Shown: positions 48,642 through 59,545 of the stretch, one piece after another | Layout of the letters: every line of letters starts with the position of its first letter | How positions within the stretch are numbered: the first letter of the stretch is position 1 | DNA from: Medicago truncatula | Taxonomy: Eukaryota; Streptophyta; Magnoliopsida; Fabales; Fabaceae | Length of the DNA stretch: 64,000 nucleotides | Direction of reading: 5' to 3' | Assembly (NCBI RefSeq): GCF_003473485.1 | Contig: NC_053043.1 | Location: 40,710,576-40,774,575, forward strand | Translations under genes and position numbers: made by a program | Notes under the pieces: model-generated | Told to the model about the DNA's origin: nothing | The model's input: the letters and a program-made list of their open reading frames with translations, nothing else | Database searches by the model: none

Positions 48642-50016
48642 ATGGAGGGCCAAGAATATCTCAAAAAGTCTAAGGTTATCAAAATAGACTCAAAAAAATC
48701 ATGGGAACATTACATCTCTTATGCTACCAATCAAAGTTACCCCGTAAGTCTTCTTTGTTTATGAAAAATCATTTAACTTACTGCATATTTGAAATTACAC
48801 TGAGTTTCACAAGATCATAGTGACACCGTAATTTTGTTACAGCTCTGGTCGATAGGTTTTGTCAAAATCACGATACCAGTGGTACTCTGTGATTCTGCTA
48901 AACTCATATATGCTAAATTCATTGTCAATTCAAACATGCACTTACATTTTTTGGTTTTAAATGTTACCAAAATTGCAGGTTGTGGTTCATTTCTCTGCTT
49001 TTTGGTGTGTTCCCTCTATACAAATGAATCCTTTCTTTCAAGAATTGGCCTCCAACTATCAAGATGTTCTCTTTCTCACATTGGATGTGGATGAGGTTAA
49101 GGTAATTTTATTCACACACAAACTCATCTTTATTTGTTAAAATTAACTATGTTTGATTTTGTACTATTTCTATGATTTTGTACTATTTCAAGGAAAAAGT
49201 GTCCATACAAATCCATCTAAAGTGTTTGTATTCGGATTCCAAACACCACTATATATCATATGCTTCTTGTTTGCATATACTATATTCTAGTAGAGTATTA
49301 CTTAAGCTTATCTCTAATCTAATCTTGAATAAAGAAATTCATATGTGCTTAACTTTTAACAATGGAATTTTTCTTTATAGTATATGCAATTAAACTCTTT
49401 TTGAGATTATGTTTTTTTTTTTTTTTTGTCTTATATGCATTGTGAACAAACCTGCAATTGTCGTTTCTATATCTATTATCACCTTTTATTTTTTACTCCA
49501 AATTAAATGAGTTCATGCTTCCAACTATTGGTATTTTGCAGGATAAATTTGCTTCTGCATCCTTTAATTTTTTTTATTGTAATAAATTAATCATTTGTGG
49601 ATTTTTCTTTCAACTTAGACCTTTAAATAAATTTCATGACGTTAATGAGGTTGACGTGTAACAATCACGTAAACATTTTTTTAACATAATGTCAAAAGAA
49701 GCTGTTAACCTTATTAACGTTTTGAAATTTAAAGGAATTATTTGGGGAAACAATATAAAGCAACTTTACCTATATCATAAATTAATTATGAGATAATTTA
49801 AAATTGTATGTTTGAACTATATTTTCTGTTATTGTGTACATTAATTATTAATATATATGTGGCTACATTCAGGAAATTGCATCCAAGATGGAAATTAAAG
49901 CTATACCTACCTTTCTATTTTTGAATGGTGGAACTCTTGTGGACAAAATTGTGGGTGCAAATCCTGATGAAATAAGGAAAAGGGTAGATCATTTTATTCA
50001 ATCAACTCCTTCCTAA
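48642..50016 (+). CDS. CXXS1: Monothiol thioredoxin-like protein CXXS1 (3 exons)
   Basis: Exons 48642-48743, 48979-49101 and 49873-50016, all in phase 0, give 122 residues. The thioredoxin fold is complete: KVIKIDSKKSWEHY, VVVHFSAFWCVPSIQMNPFF, VLFLTLDVDEVK, and the cis-proline segment AIPTFLFLNGGTLVDKIVGA. The active site is WCVPS, so the second cysteine of the usual WCGPC is serine. This is the defining feature of plant CXXS1 proteins, which have little disulfide reductase activity and act more like disulfide isomerases. No targeting peptide; cytosolic location is likely. Its ATG is the first one after the (AT)n tract. Confidence 0.93.
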
Positions 50017-50536
50017 AGATCTATTATGGAAACAATGAAATGAACAAGTAGTTTACTAAAGTTGTAACTATAGTCTAGAACTATAGTTTTGGACCTACTG
50101 GTTGTTGTGTGTGTTTGAGAATGATATTTTAGTGTGTATTTATTTTGATTTCTTTGTCATCAAGTATTTCACATTTAATACTCCCTATCTTTTATAACTT
50201 TATAAAAAAAAAATAGGGAACTATATCATGTTTTTATTTGATGGGTTATAATTATTATGTATGATGTTCCTTAGAGAAAAAACTATTGTGCACTGTATCA
50301 TGTTAGTGTATATAGATTGAGAGATGAATTTAATTTGTTTGTACTATTGATGTAAATTTGTCTGTATGTGCATTTCTTTGTGTAAATATTTGTGAAGATG
50401 GTATAAAAACTAAATAATCAAGTGATATATCATGGTGTCATTTGATTATATATGAAGTTTTTTTTGAGAGATGATTATATATGAAGTTGTTTTACAATAA
50501 CATTGCATATAAATTAAACTCTTAAAAATATTTAAT
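50017..50536. other. CXXS1 3' flank
   Basis: AT-rich 3' UTR and flank, no further feature. Confidence 0.5.
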
Positions 50537-50550
50537 ATATTGATATTGTT

Positions 50551-51649
50551 TTTTTCGAAAAAGCTAAAATGAAATTTATTAAAATCGCAATGAATCTTAA
50601 CCAGCACGAGGAGTGCTGCTAGGTTAGGAGTCTTAAAGTAGCAACATACAAAGGATAGATGAGGAGCTCCCAATAGAAAACCCATACATACACCCGTGAA
50701 TCGAAGAAAAAAATCCAAAAAACATATAGGAAACGCCTCCTAACAAAGGACTAACTCTGAAATCAAGCTAACAACACGATCAACGAAACAACATAAACAT
50801 ATGTTTGTACCAAAATCCTCAAACATCGTCTGAACACCACAAAAACAACTTTCACCACCCATATTCCGCTGCTCGCACACAACGCTTGAACATCAACTTA
50901 AAAACCTACACAACAACCAACAACATTTGAAAAATAAACGGGAATAAACCCCCAAACACCACCCTTAGCTCTCCCATGCACCTTCACCCGAAACACACCT
51001 CGAAGAACCGCAAAAGCCAACAAAAAATCCTTGTACCATCATACAACAAGGAAAAAAACATAACCATCACTAACCACCACCAAAAACCACCACAAAAATC
51101 AACCACTACCACTATCGTCACTAAAACTACCATTGACCACCAAAAAACCACCATTAACGATCACTAAAAAGCAACACCAACCACCATGCGCATCACCACC
51201 AAAAACCACCACAAGAACCACCACCAAAAACCACCACGAGCCTCGCCACAAAACACCCAAAATCAGCACCACCATGAAAACCGCCATGAAGCACCACAAA
51301 CCAACACAACCAAAGATCCATCGAAACCATCACCACAACTAAGAGAGAAAACGAATCAAATAGTAGCCCTAATAAAACCAAACAACCACCGACAAGCATC
51401 CAACGACACATCACGAAACCCACCAACGTTCCAACCAAGTGGAAAAAAAAACACCAAAAACACAAACCAACCTTTACACGATAGAGAGCAATCGTACATC
51501 GGAAAGGTATGGTGGTGCGGAGGACAAAGACCCTCATCACACCACCATCCATTTGATCTATATGACGGCGGCGACGACGGATTTGGAATTTGTGTGAGGA
51601 AGAAAGGAGTAGGGCAGTCCTAGGGTTATTTAGAAAAGAGTACGACGGC
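50551..51649 (-). mobile_element. Non-LTR element without RT, 1.1 kb, minus strand
   Basis: A perfect 14-bp target-site duplication ATATTGATATTGTT lies at 50537-50550 and 51650-51663. The plus-strand left end is a short T-run, that is, the A-tail of a minus-strand insertion. The 3' tail (50565-50740) matches the tail at 52755-52925 (ATGAAATTTATTAAAATC, CCAGCAC, AGCAACATA). The 5' part on the minus strand is GGT/GTGG-rich. Frames in it (for example 51193-51651) are low-complexity; no endonuclease or RT. It may be an internally deleted LINE or a LINE-dependent non-autonomous element. Confidence 0.75.
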
Positions 51650-51808
51650 ATATTGATATTGTTAACAACAAAAAATAGTCGATTGAATTGTTAACAACAA
51701 AAAATAGTCGATTGAATCATTTTTTTAGGGGATTTATTGAAGCATGTATTGGTCCCTAGAAACATTCTATAATAATATGAGAAACGATCAATAACAATAG
51801 GAGCAACA

Positions 51809-52731
51809 TTGAATACGATAGAAAAAATTATTTTAATTTTAATTGTTAAAAACATTTTATTCACTTTTTTTATATACAATGTGCAACTGAAAAGAATATA
51901 CAATATACAATGTGCAACCAAATCCCTGTTGGTTTGGAGGATTTTTCATAACAAAGTGCCAACAAATGAAAATCTCTTGTCCAGGGGTTTTCAATTTCCA
52001 TCACAGTGCTCTTCTTGCAACATCTTGTGTGAATCTACCTTCCACTTATTTTTTGAGTGCTCTTTTGCTATGCATCTGTGGAACTGGTTGCTCTCTACTA
52101 TAAACATAAACATACAATTCACCAATTGTTTTGATTTTTTTGAAGATTTTGGATAGAAACTGGTCTCCTTAGTGTAGGACTGTTCTAAAAGCTTGCATGT
52201 TTAATATAATTTACACTATATGGATTAGAAGAAATCATGTGAGATTCAAAAATCAGTCTTTGCACTGGAAGCCTGTACTCAACAAGATTATTACTCAAAC
52301 TGGCCTAGCAGGTAACATCACCACAGAAGTCTACAGAGGGGATATGCAAGAATTCAGGATTCTTAAAGCTTTTAAAGTAAACATTAAACCCCCAAGGGCC
52401 CCCATCATCAAAGAAGTGATTTGGACACCTCCTCTGACAAGTTGGATTAAAGCAAATACAGATGGAGCAGCTACAAAGAACCCTAATAGAGCAGCTGCAG
52501 GAGGAATCTTCAGAAATTCTGATAGCTTATGTGTTGGATGCTTTACTCAGTATCTGGGGGAGCATAGTGCACTATATGCCGAACTAGTAGCTGCTATGAC
52601 TGCTATTGAGATAGCTCACATCGATGGTTTCTCAAATTTTTGGTTGGAAACAGACTCCCAATTGGTCATTTTAGCTTTCAAATAGGTGGCTTAACTGTCT
52701 GGTTAGGATTAGACATATAAGTTTTGTGGTG
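51809..52731 (+). mobile_element. LINE 3' fragment (zf-RVT and RNase H domains)
   Basis: The zinc-binding RT domain reads SLLVWRIFHNKVPTNENLLS and, next, CSSCNILCESTFHLFFECSF. After one break near 52150 come TIWIRRNHVRFK and an RNase H domain: WIKANTDGAATKNP, AAGGIFRNSDSLCVG, ALYAELVAAMTAIE and WLETDSQLVILAFK, with the catalytic D, E and D visible. The remaining part of RNase H was split by the insertion at 52748. The reverse transcriptase core is missing, so it is 5' truncated. Confidence 0.85.
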
Positions 52732-52747
52732 TCCATAACATATTTTT

Positions 52748-55188
52748 TTTAAAGAAGTTACAATGAAATTTATTAAAATCACAATGAGTCTTGACCAGCA
52801 CAAAAGGTGCTAGGTTATAAGTTGTAAAGAAGCAACATAAAAAGAATAGATGGGAGCCCCAATTATAAATTCATACACTCGTGCATCAAAAACAAAATCT
52901 AAAAAAATCAACGTGAAACACCAAAAACAAAGGCTACAAAATCCAAATCTAGCCATCATGCAAACCTCTATCTCCATGACACCACAGAGCCATTATGCAA
53001 ACCTCATCATTATAAACAGATTCCAAAACACAAACAACATCAGATTTGTTGGTGAAGTTGCTAATCCCTAGCAGCCCTTTAAGCTTTGAAGACCAATCAA
53101 GATGGCTGCACCTGCCATAAATCCTACAAGTGCAGCATGTGATAAAAAAATAGACAAGGAATCCCAATCTGAAAACTCCAAATGCAACTTGAAAAGGATT
53201 TTGTTCCTGTCTGCCCCTATTGTGAGTTTATTACCAATATGGCCTACTTGAAATTTTAAATACGTAACTGCCCTAGTTTGGATTTGCTAGTAGGAGTGTG
53301 CCATTTCATTTGGCGTACTCGTTGCTGACGTCACCTTCGAGTTTGCCAATTAAAATGGCGGACTCGTGAAGAACTTTTATTTTATAATTTTTTTTTGTTG
53401 TTGTTTTATATATATATTTTTTCAATTTTAATTATTAAAACATAAATTTAAAATATAGTAACAAAATGCTTAATAAAATATTACAAATAAAAAAATTATT
53501 ACAGCAAATAAAAACTACAAATGTCCGTTCGTGCCACATCCCCTACGTCTAATGTCACGAATAGGATAACGTGGTTCTTCTGGTTGTATGTTGTCGATAG
53601 ATGATTGCCCATAAGAATTGCCTCCTTGAAGCATTTCATTAAATGACTGAAAAAAAAAATCCTCTTTCAACTTCAAAATCGTCTTGACGCCATACTTCGC
53701 GTAGAAAATCGTGATCGGATGTGCCCCATGCAGCGTTTAATGATGGACTGGAAAAATTAAAATAATGCGTCGGTGTTAAGTTATTATGTGGTTGGGTTTG
53801 TTGTGTAAACCGAAGGTCGAAATGTTCTTGGGGTGTTCAGTTTGCATAGAAGGTTTGCGGGGTTTGGTTTGGGTAGAAGCTTTGGGGTGTTTAGTTTGTG
53901 ATGATTTGGTTTTGTGGAGTTTGGTATGTGTAGAAATTCTGAAAAATTTGAGAAGGCATGTCACACCACAAAGAGATATTTGCTTGATTTCAGATAGGCA
54001 TGAATCAACCAAAAGTGCATACAATGATCCACAAAAAGGTTGACACGATACTCCAACAACCCATGTGTACTGTATCCGGCACATTGCACAAAATTTTAGG
54101 CGGGCGATCAGAGATGGAGAACTTCGAAAACAAGTTGTCAATGTGGGTAATAATCACACTCTTATTATCATGAATTACACATTTTTTTATAACTTATCTA
54201 ATTATTATTATTATTATTTTGCAATGTAGGTTATTTTTAAGTCGCACACTCACGAAGTCAATCAGTTTGATCGAGAAATGCATACTTTTTTTGTCCGCGA
54301 AACTGTCGACCACAAGGAGGGAAGGCCAAAGGGAACTTTCAAGGTCGACTTGCATGCAGAGTGGTGTGATTGTGGGAAATTTCAGGCTTTCCATATGCCT
54401 TGTTCACATGTTATAGCTACTTGTTCCAGTTTTAATCATGACTACCAAAGATATATGCATCAAGTTTACAACAGTTATTGTGTATTCAATGTCTACAATA
54501 TCAGGTTCGAAGTAATTCAACACCCTTCATATTGGATCCCATACGAAGGGGAAATTCTCTGCCACGATGAGACAATGCGAAGAGTGTGAAAAAAGGTCGC
54601 CCAAATAGTACTCGCATTATGACTGAAATGGACGCGGTGGAAAGAAATCCAAGGAAATGTGGAATGTGTCATGAGCCTGGACATTCACGAAAAAATTGTC
54701 CTCTTACTAGACAAAACTAGTTATTTTTGTGTAATTGGTATTTTATATTGTGCTATCTTTTAATGTAATAAATATTATTGTTGTTATATTTTATTATGAA
54801 GTTTATTAGTCTATTTTCAATTTTTTTTTTATCCAAATTTTCAAAATATTTTTAATTTAAGTTTTAATTATTAAAACCTAAAAACTTAAATTAAAAATAT
54901 TTTTAATATTTTTTTATCCAAATTCTCAAAATATTTTTAATAATTAAAATTGAAAAATATAATCCTACAAAACCACAACAAAAAAAGAAAAAAACGAAAA
55001 AATAAAAATGAAAAAATGCTTCACGAGTCCGCCATTTTAATTGGCAAACTCGTTGCCACATCATCTTCGAGTGCGCCATATAGTTTGGCATGGTATTTAA
55101 TTTTTTAAGTAGGGTAGATTGGTAATAAAAACTCACATATAGGGCAGGCACGTGAAAAACCCACTTGAAAAATTTCAGCAAATAATGT
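52748..55188 (-). mobile_element. 5'-truncated non-LTR element, itself split by a MULE
   Basis: A 16-bp duplication TCCATAACATATTTTT lies at 52732-52747 and 55189-55204. Without the MULE the element is about 465 bp (52748-53195 plus 55172-55188, sharing one copy of the MULE target). Its tail, in minus orientation with a T-run on the plus strand, matches that of the element at 50551. It landed in the RNase H region of the LINE fragment to its left. Confidence 0.78.
53196..55162 (+). mobile_element. Mutator-like element with transposase remnant and a convergent ORF, 1.97 kb
   Basis: A perfect 9-bp target duplication ACTTGAAAA lies at 53187-53195 and 55163-55171. The terminal inverted repeats are about 170 bp (GGATTTTG and GGGTTTTT starts; TGTGAGTTT and TTACCAAT inside). 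On the plus strand are pieces of a MULE transposase: ICLISDRHESTKSAYND (about 53970-54020), HIAQNFRRAIRDGELRKQVV, a SWIM zinc finger CDCGKFQAFHMPCSH (54366-54410) and a zinc knuckle CGMCHEPGHSRKNC (54658-54699). The catalytic N-terminal half is gone and frames are broken. On the minus strand a convergent frame ending at 53515 carries TPQ-FY repeats and ends EEPRYPIRDIRRRGCGTNGH. Confidence 0.88.
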
Positions 55189-55600
55189 TCCATAACATAT
55201 TTTTAGGTTTAACATTTTTTTTTGAAGGATTGTTCTAACAATATCGTTAGTCTAATTTTTTTTTGGTAATATATCGTTAGTCTATTTTAGTCAAGTCTAT
55301 TCACAAATATTTTTTTTTGAAATCACGTCTATTCACGTCTATAACTTTATCTTTAGGGTTCCTCAACAAACAAACAAAAAAACTTATCTTTAGGGTTGCT
55401 CTCATTATCGTTAGTCTGCCCCTAAAAAAATATCGTTAGTCTGGTCACGTTTTTTCAAAACTATAAATGCCTAACAAACAACTTGCCTCTCTGGCTGATT
55501 TCATAAAATCAATTGAATTTCATTAATATAACTTTTATTAATATAACGTTTTTTAGTAATATAACTTTTATTTATTGAATTTCAACCAATTTAACTATTT

Positions 55601-55842
55601 TTTTTTTGAACAAACTAAAATGATATATTATACACCAGGTCGATTTACCGTGCATAAGATATGCAAAAGGTAAGCCAATCCACAAGAATACAAAGAGATG
55701 GTACCGATGTTAAGAAAGGATCACCAAAAAGTTACAGGGATATTACACACAAACACCCATACAAGAAATTGGATTTTTCCATCATTCATGATAACTATAG
55801 CTAAAAGATGTCTGAAATGCTTTTAGCCACAAGAAAGAATTT
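55601..55842 (-). mobile_element. Short non-LTR element insertion, 242 bp
   Basis: The 13-bp duplication AATTTAACTATTT lies at 55588-55600 and 55843-55855. A T-run at the plus-strand left end is the A-tail of a minus-strand insertion; the body starts GAACAAACTAAAATGATATA. The length suggests severe 5' truncation. The tail differs from that of the elements at 50551 and 52748. Confidence 0.78.
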
Positions 55843-56549
55843 AATTTAACTATTTCAACCAATTTAACTACTTTACTGACTATAATTAAGAAATATGTTT
55901 TAGAATATGACACAAATTTTACCATTAAAATTAACACAAACATAACTTTAAAACGACTGTTAAAGTGAGACCGAGAAAGTACATTATATGCTCTGAAATC
56001 AATCAGCTTTCACATTGATTATTGGTTTTTTTAGTACATATAGTATTGGTTTTCAATAACATGCAATGTTTTTTAAAATTGGATTGAGCGTCGAACTTAT
56101 GAGATTTTTATTCATGATTCAACTTCAACCGTTTTAAACCGTTTAAACATGGATGAAATTACGTTCCAATCATTCAGATATTTAAACCATGGATGATTAA
56201 GCCAATTCTCGGTTCAATTGATTGAATTGTTCTGTTCAATTCAACTTTTATGATAATATTAGAACATAAATTTAATTGCACTTTTATCTCTCCAAATGTT
56301 GTGATTATATGCAATTTTAGTCCTATGATTTTATTTGAGTGATTTTAAGTTTTAACCCCTAAAGTTTATCCCATTTCTAATTTTACGATATCACCTTCAA
56401 TTTTACACCATTGAACGCATAATTAGACACTTTAATTGACATGACAAGGACAGCCGAATTATTATATAACAGGAATAAAAAATAAATTAAACATTAAAAC
56501 AATCAATTAATCATAATCGTAATGTTTATAAAATTGTCAATAAATCATA

Positions 56550-56955
56550 GACAAATTCTATGGTATACCCAACAATTTGAGTGTATTGGTACACCAAATC
56601 CTTAAATTAATAGTTAAATGAGTTATTTTTTGTAGGAAAAAAATATTTTCTATCACCTATAATTATAATAACTAAATCTTATTTACCAAAAACGTCAACA
56701 CAATAAAATTTGATTTTTCTGAATTCCTATTACTCATAATAGATAATTTTGATTATTTTTTACAATAAAATGTAAAAAAAATTAGTATGATTTTTCTAAA
56801 AAATGAAATGATATTTTTTCTTATAAAATGATATTTTCTAAAATATATATGTCAACAAACACCTATTTCTTTCATAAAAAATAATAGTTAATTTATAAAA
56901 ATGTAAGCGAGAGTACCGGTACACCTTAATTTGCGGGTGTACCGTAGAAGTTCCC
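56550..56955. mobile_element. Mutator-type MITE, 406 bp
   Basis: Ends GACAAATTCTATGGTATACC and, read from the right, GGGAACTTCTACGGTACACC are imperfect inverted repeats that continue for about 40 bp. The perfect 9-bp duplication TAAATCATA lies at 56541-56549 and 56956-56964. AT-rich centre, non-coding. Confidence 0.78.
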
Positions 56956-57641
56956 TAAATCATAATCGTTAAATCATGATAATCATTTGGCTTTAGTCAA
57001 ATTTAACTTAAAAGTCATCCAAAAGATGACTTGATTGGTTGATGATGTCAAAAGTTTTAAACCTAGCAATGCATAACTGATCTCATTTAGAAATTCTTAA
57101 AACCCCTTCCTTGCAATTTGACCAAGAAACATCCTTGCAATTTTTTCCCCATTTAATAAAGTTGTTTTGGATTTCGGATTTGCTTCATTGTCTAATGTCT
57201 ATTTATTGTCTATTTATGAAAAAGATAAACAGAAGTGAAAGAATAGCGAGAATCATATTAATATGTGAATCACACTAATGAGTTCCATTAATCATCTAAT
57301 CATGTCTATTTCCATTATAAATTAACAATAAGTAGAGAGAATTAAATAGAGAAAGGAAAGAGAAATTTGTGGGAGCTATCAACTTGTGCATTTTTCAAAA
57401 TAAATTAATGGAAATCACGATCAATTTCAACGCATCTTTTGATATCGGAGTCTCTGATATCTCCTTTGTAACTACGGAGCTTTCACTGTTGGAGCGAGAA
57501 TCATTTTTTTGCTCCGATGGAGGCAGTGTTGGTGTGGTAGTTACCAGAGCACTGAATTAAGATGATGCCACCTTTGATTTGTTGGAAGTTTTGATTTGAG
57601 GGAGTCGTTGCCGATGGAGACGATACGAAGGACACTATTTT

Positions 57642-57902
57642 TTTTTTGGTAGATAGACTAAATAGCAAAGACATTGTAAATTCACATAAGTGGAAGTGTC
57701 AAAGTTCGAACCTCGGCCAAAATGATAAATTAATCTTTGAAAATGGTGTAAATTGAAGGGGTCTACATCGAGAATGGTAAAGTCTTCAATTAACCAGTGC
57801 GGTGTAAGCCTATCCACTCTTACTTTTGAGGGTTTCCGGTGTGCTAGAATCAACAGCTATAGAATCTGTCTTACCTTCTTGACTGGTGTTACCGGTATGG
57901 GA
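57642..57902 (-). mobile_element. SINE-like insertion, minus strand
   Basis: The minus-strand 3' end reads GTCTTTGCTATTTAGTCTAT followed by CTACC and an A-run, matching the 3' end of the SINE at 58022 (GGCTTTGCCATTTCGTCTAT). A B-box-like GGTTCGAAC precedes it. The flanks GATACGAAGGACAC (about 57622 and 57903) are repeated, which fits a target duplication. The 5' half does not look like a normal tRNA head and may be chimeric. Confidence 0.6.
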
Positions 57903-58021
57903 TGATACGAAGGACACCATATTTTTATTAATCTTTGAAAAAATAATAAATTAATGAATGAATGAGTGTTAAAAATTTAGCGGTTAAAACATTATTACAA
58001 GGTTAAAATCACACAACTACA

Positions 58022-58162
58022 ATCCAGAAGTCCTAGCTCAACTGGCAAAATGCCGAAATTGTTAGGCCGGATGTCATGACCGGAGTTCGAACCCCGGTAC
58101 CTCCACTTGTGTGTGTGAGTTTATAATGGCTTTGCCATTTCGTCTATCTACCAAAAAAAAAT
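58022..58162 (+). mobile_element. tRNA-derived SINE, second family
   Basis: A box TAGCTCAACTGG, B box AGTTCGAACCCC, a 3' end GTCTATCTACC and an A-run. The perfect 14-bp duplication ATCACACAACTACA is at 58008-58021 and 58163-58176. The 3' end differs from the SINEs at 4972, 11507 and 35422, so this is a separate family. Confidence 0.88.
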
Positions 58163-58689
58163 ATCACACAACTACATATAGATGCATAATATATAATAAA
58201 ACATTATGAAATCATTTTGTAGATATTGTGTAGTGGGATAATGTTTGATTGTTGCTTTGTTGAATTCAGCTGTGAAAAAATCTAATTGAACCAAAAGAAG
58301 CTTTTTTTATACACTCCACTTTTGATTGTTCAACGTGTTCTAATATTTATGCACAAACATTGCCTGTGGGGATATGAAACATGTGAAACAAGTTTCTTTG
58401 ATTTTGACCAAGCAAAGCTCCACCTATAGTGGTGGAGATTGTGACATTTTAGCTGCCACTACGCGGAAAAGAAAATAACGTTTCAAAAACTAGTTTTGCA
58501 CGTTTTAGGTTTTTATTTATTAATATATAAACATAAATGTTAATGTATAAAATGCTCAATTTATCTCAAGGAATATTCTCAAAATATAATTTTTGATAGA
58601 TAAATGATATATGAACATCTAATTTACGATAACTATTTTGACAACCCTATGAATATATGGATATTATCATAAAAGCAAAAGGAAAAAAC

Positions 58690-59150
58690 ATGGTTATTCA
58701 ATGCCCAAACAATCGAGCAGACATGCCAACCAATTATGAACTCCTAAAACATAAACAACATTTGTTGCCTTCATCCACCGATGTGAGTGAATTTTAACTT
58801 TTTCCAACAAGTTGTAACTATGGGTTTCCTTGTTACTAAATAGCATATTATTATGTTCTTCCATTAAACTCAAACACAAACCAGCCAAATGAGTTACATA
58901 AATGATCTTCTGGTGAACCCCTGATCAATAAGTAAATTGAAGGAAATTGTCATCAATGCTATACGGGTCAGCCCCATAAACTTCAATCCAATTACGAACT
59001 AAATGCCATAACTCTCAATATGATACAAGAGAAAAATAAATGATGCACGATTTCCACTTCTCCGCACCAGTTACACACATCTGAGCCTCTTGAGTAATGA
59101 TCCCACGAGCCACCATATTAGCTTTGGTTGACAACCTTTTACGGAGAAAT
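58690..59150 (-). mobile_element. LINE C-terminal fragment
   Basis: On the minus strand zf-RVT pieces KANMVARGIITQEAQMC and GAEKWKSCIIYF are followed by LEKVKIHSHRWMKATNVVY and a terminal LLDCLGIE with stop at 58694. This is the usual C-terminus of legume L1 polyproteins. Frames are broken at several points. Confidence 0.75.
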
Positions 59151-59315
59151 GGTGAAATTGATGAAATTTAATTAGTTTGGATAACGAATTTGAATAATAC
59201 AGACTCAACTGTTGTTCACTCCTACCCTTATCCCACAAACATGCTATATCCCATATATTTCACAATACATAAAAGTATAATATGTAATGAAATCACCTTT
59301 TTAAATCATTTCATT

Positions 59316-59545
59316 GCATTTTAAACATGCTGTAAGAGGTTTATTAGAAAAAGTAATCAATCCAACATATAGTATACACATATACAACGATCTTAGATTT
59401 TTTCCCCCTACAAAAAAATATCTTAGATTTTTTACTAACTCTAAGTCGTTTGCATTTTAAACATGCTGTAAGAAGTTAATTAGAAAAAGTAATCAATCCG
59501 ACATATATAGTGTACATATACAACAATATTAGATTTTTTTACTAA
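59316..59545. repeat. Imperfect tandem duplication
   Basis: GCATTTTAAACATGCTGTAA, then TTAGAAAAAGTAATCAATCC, then AGATTTTTT occurs at about 59318-59405 and again at about 59452-59540, a period near 134 bp. No coding sequence. Confidence 0.8.

Noticed and set aside
50976-51651. Thr/His/Lys-rich and Val/Gly-rich frames of up to 152 residues on both strands
   Set aside because: Low-complexity CCA/GGT repeats are open in several frames at once; they lie inside a retroelement insertion and have no domain.
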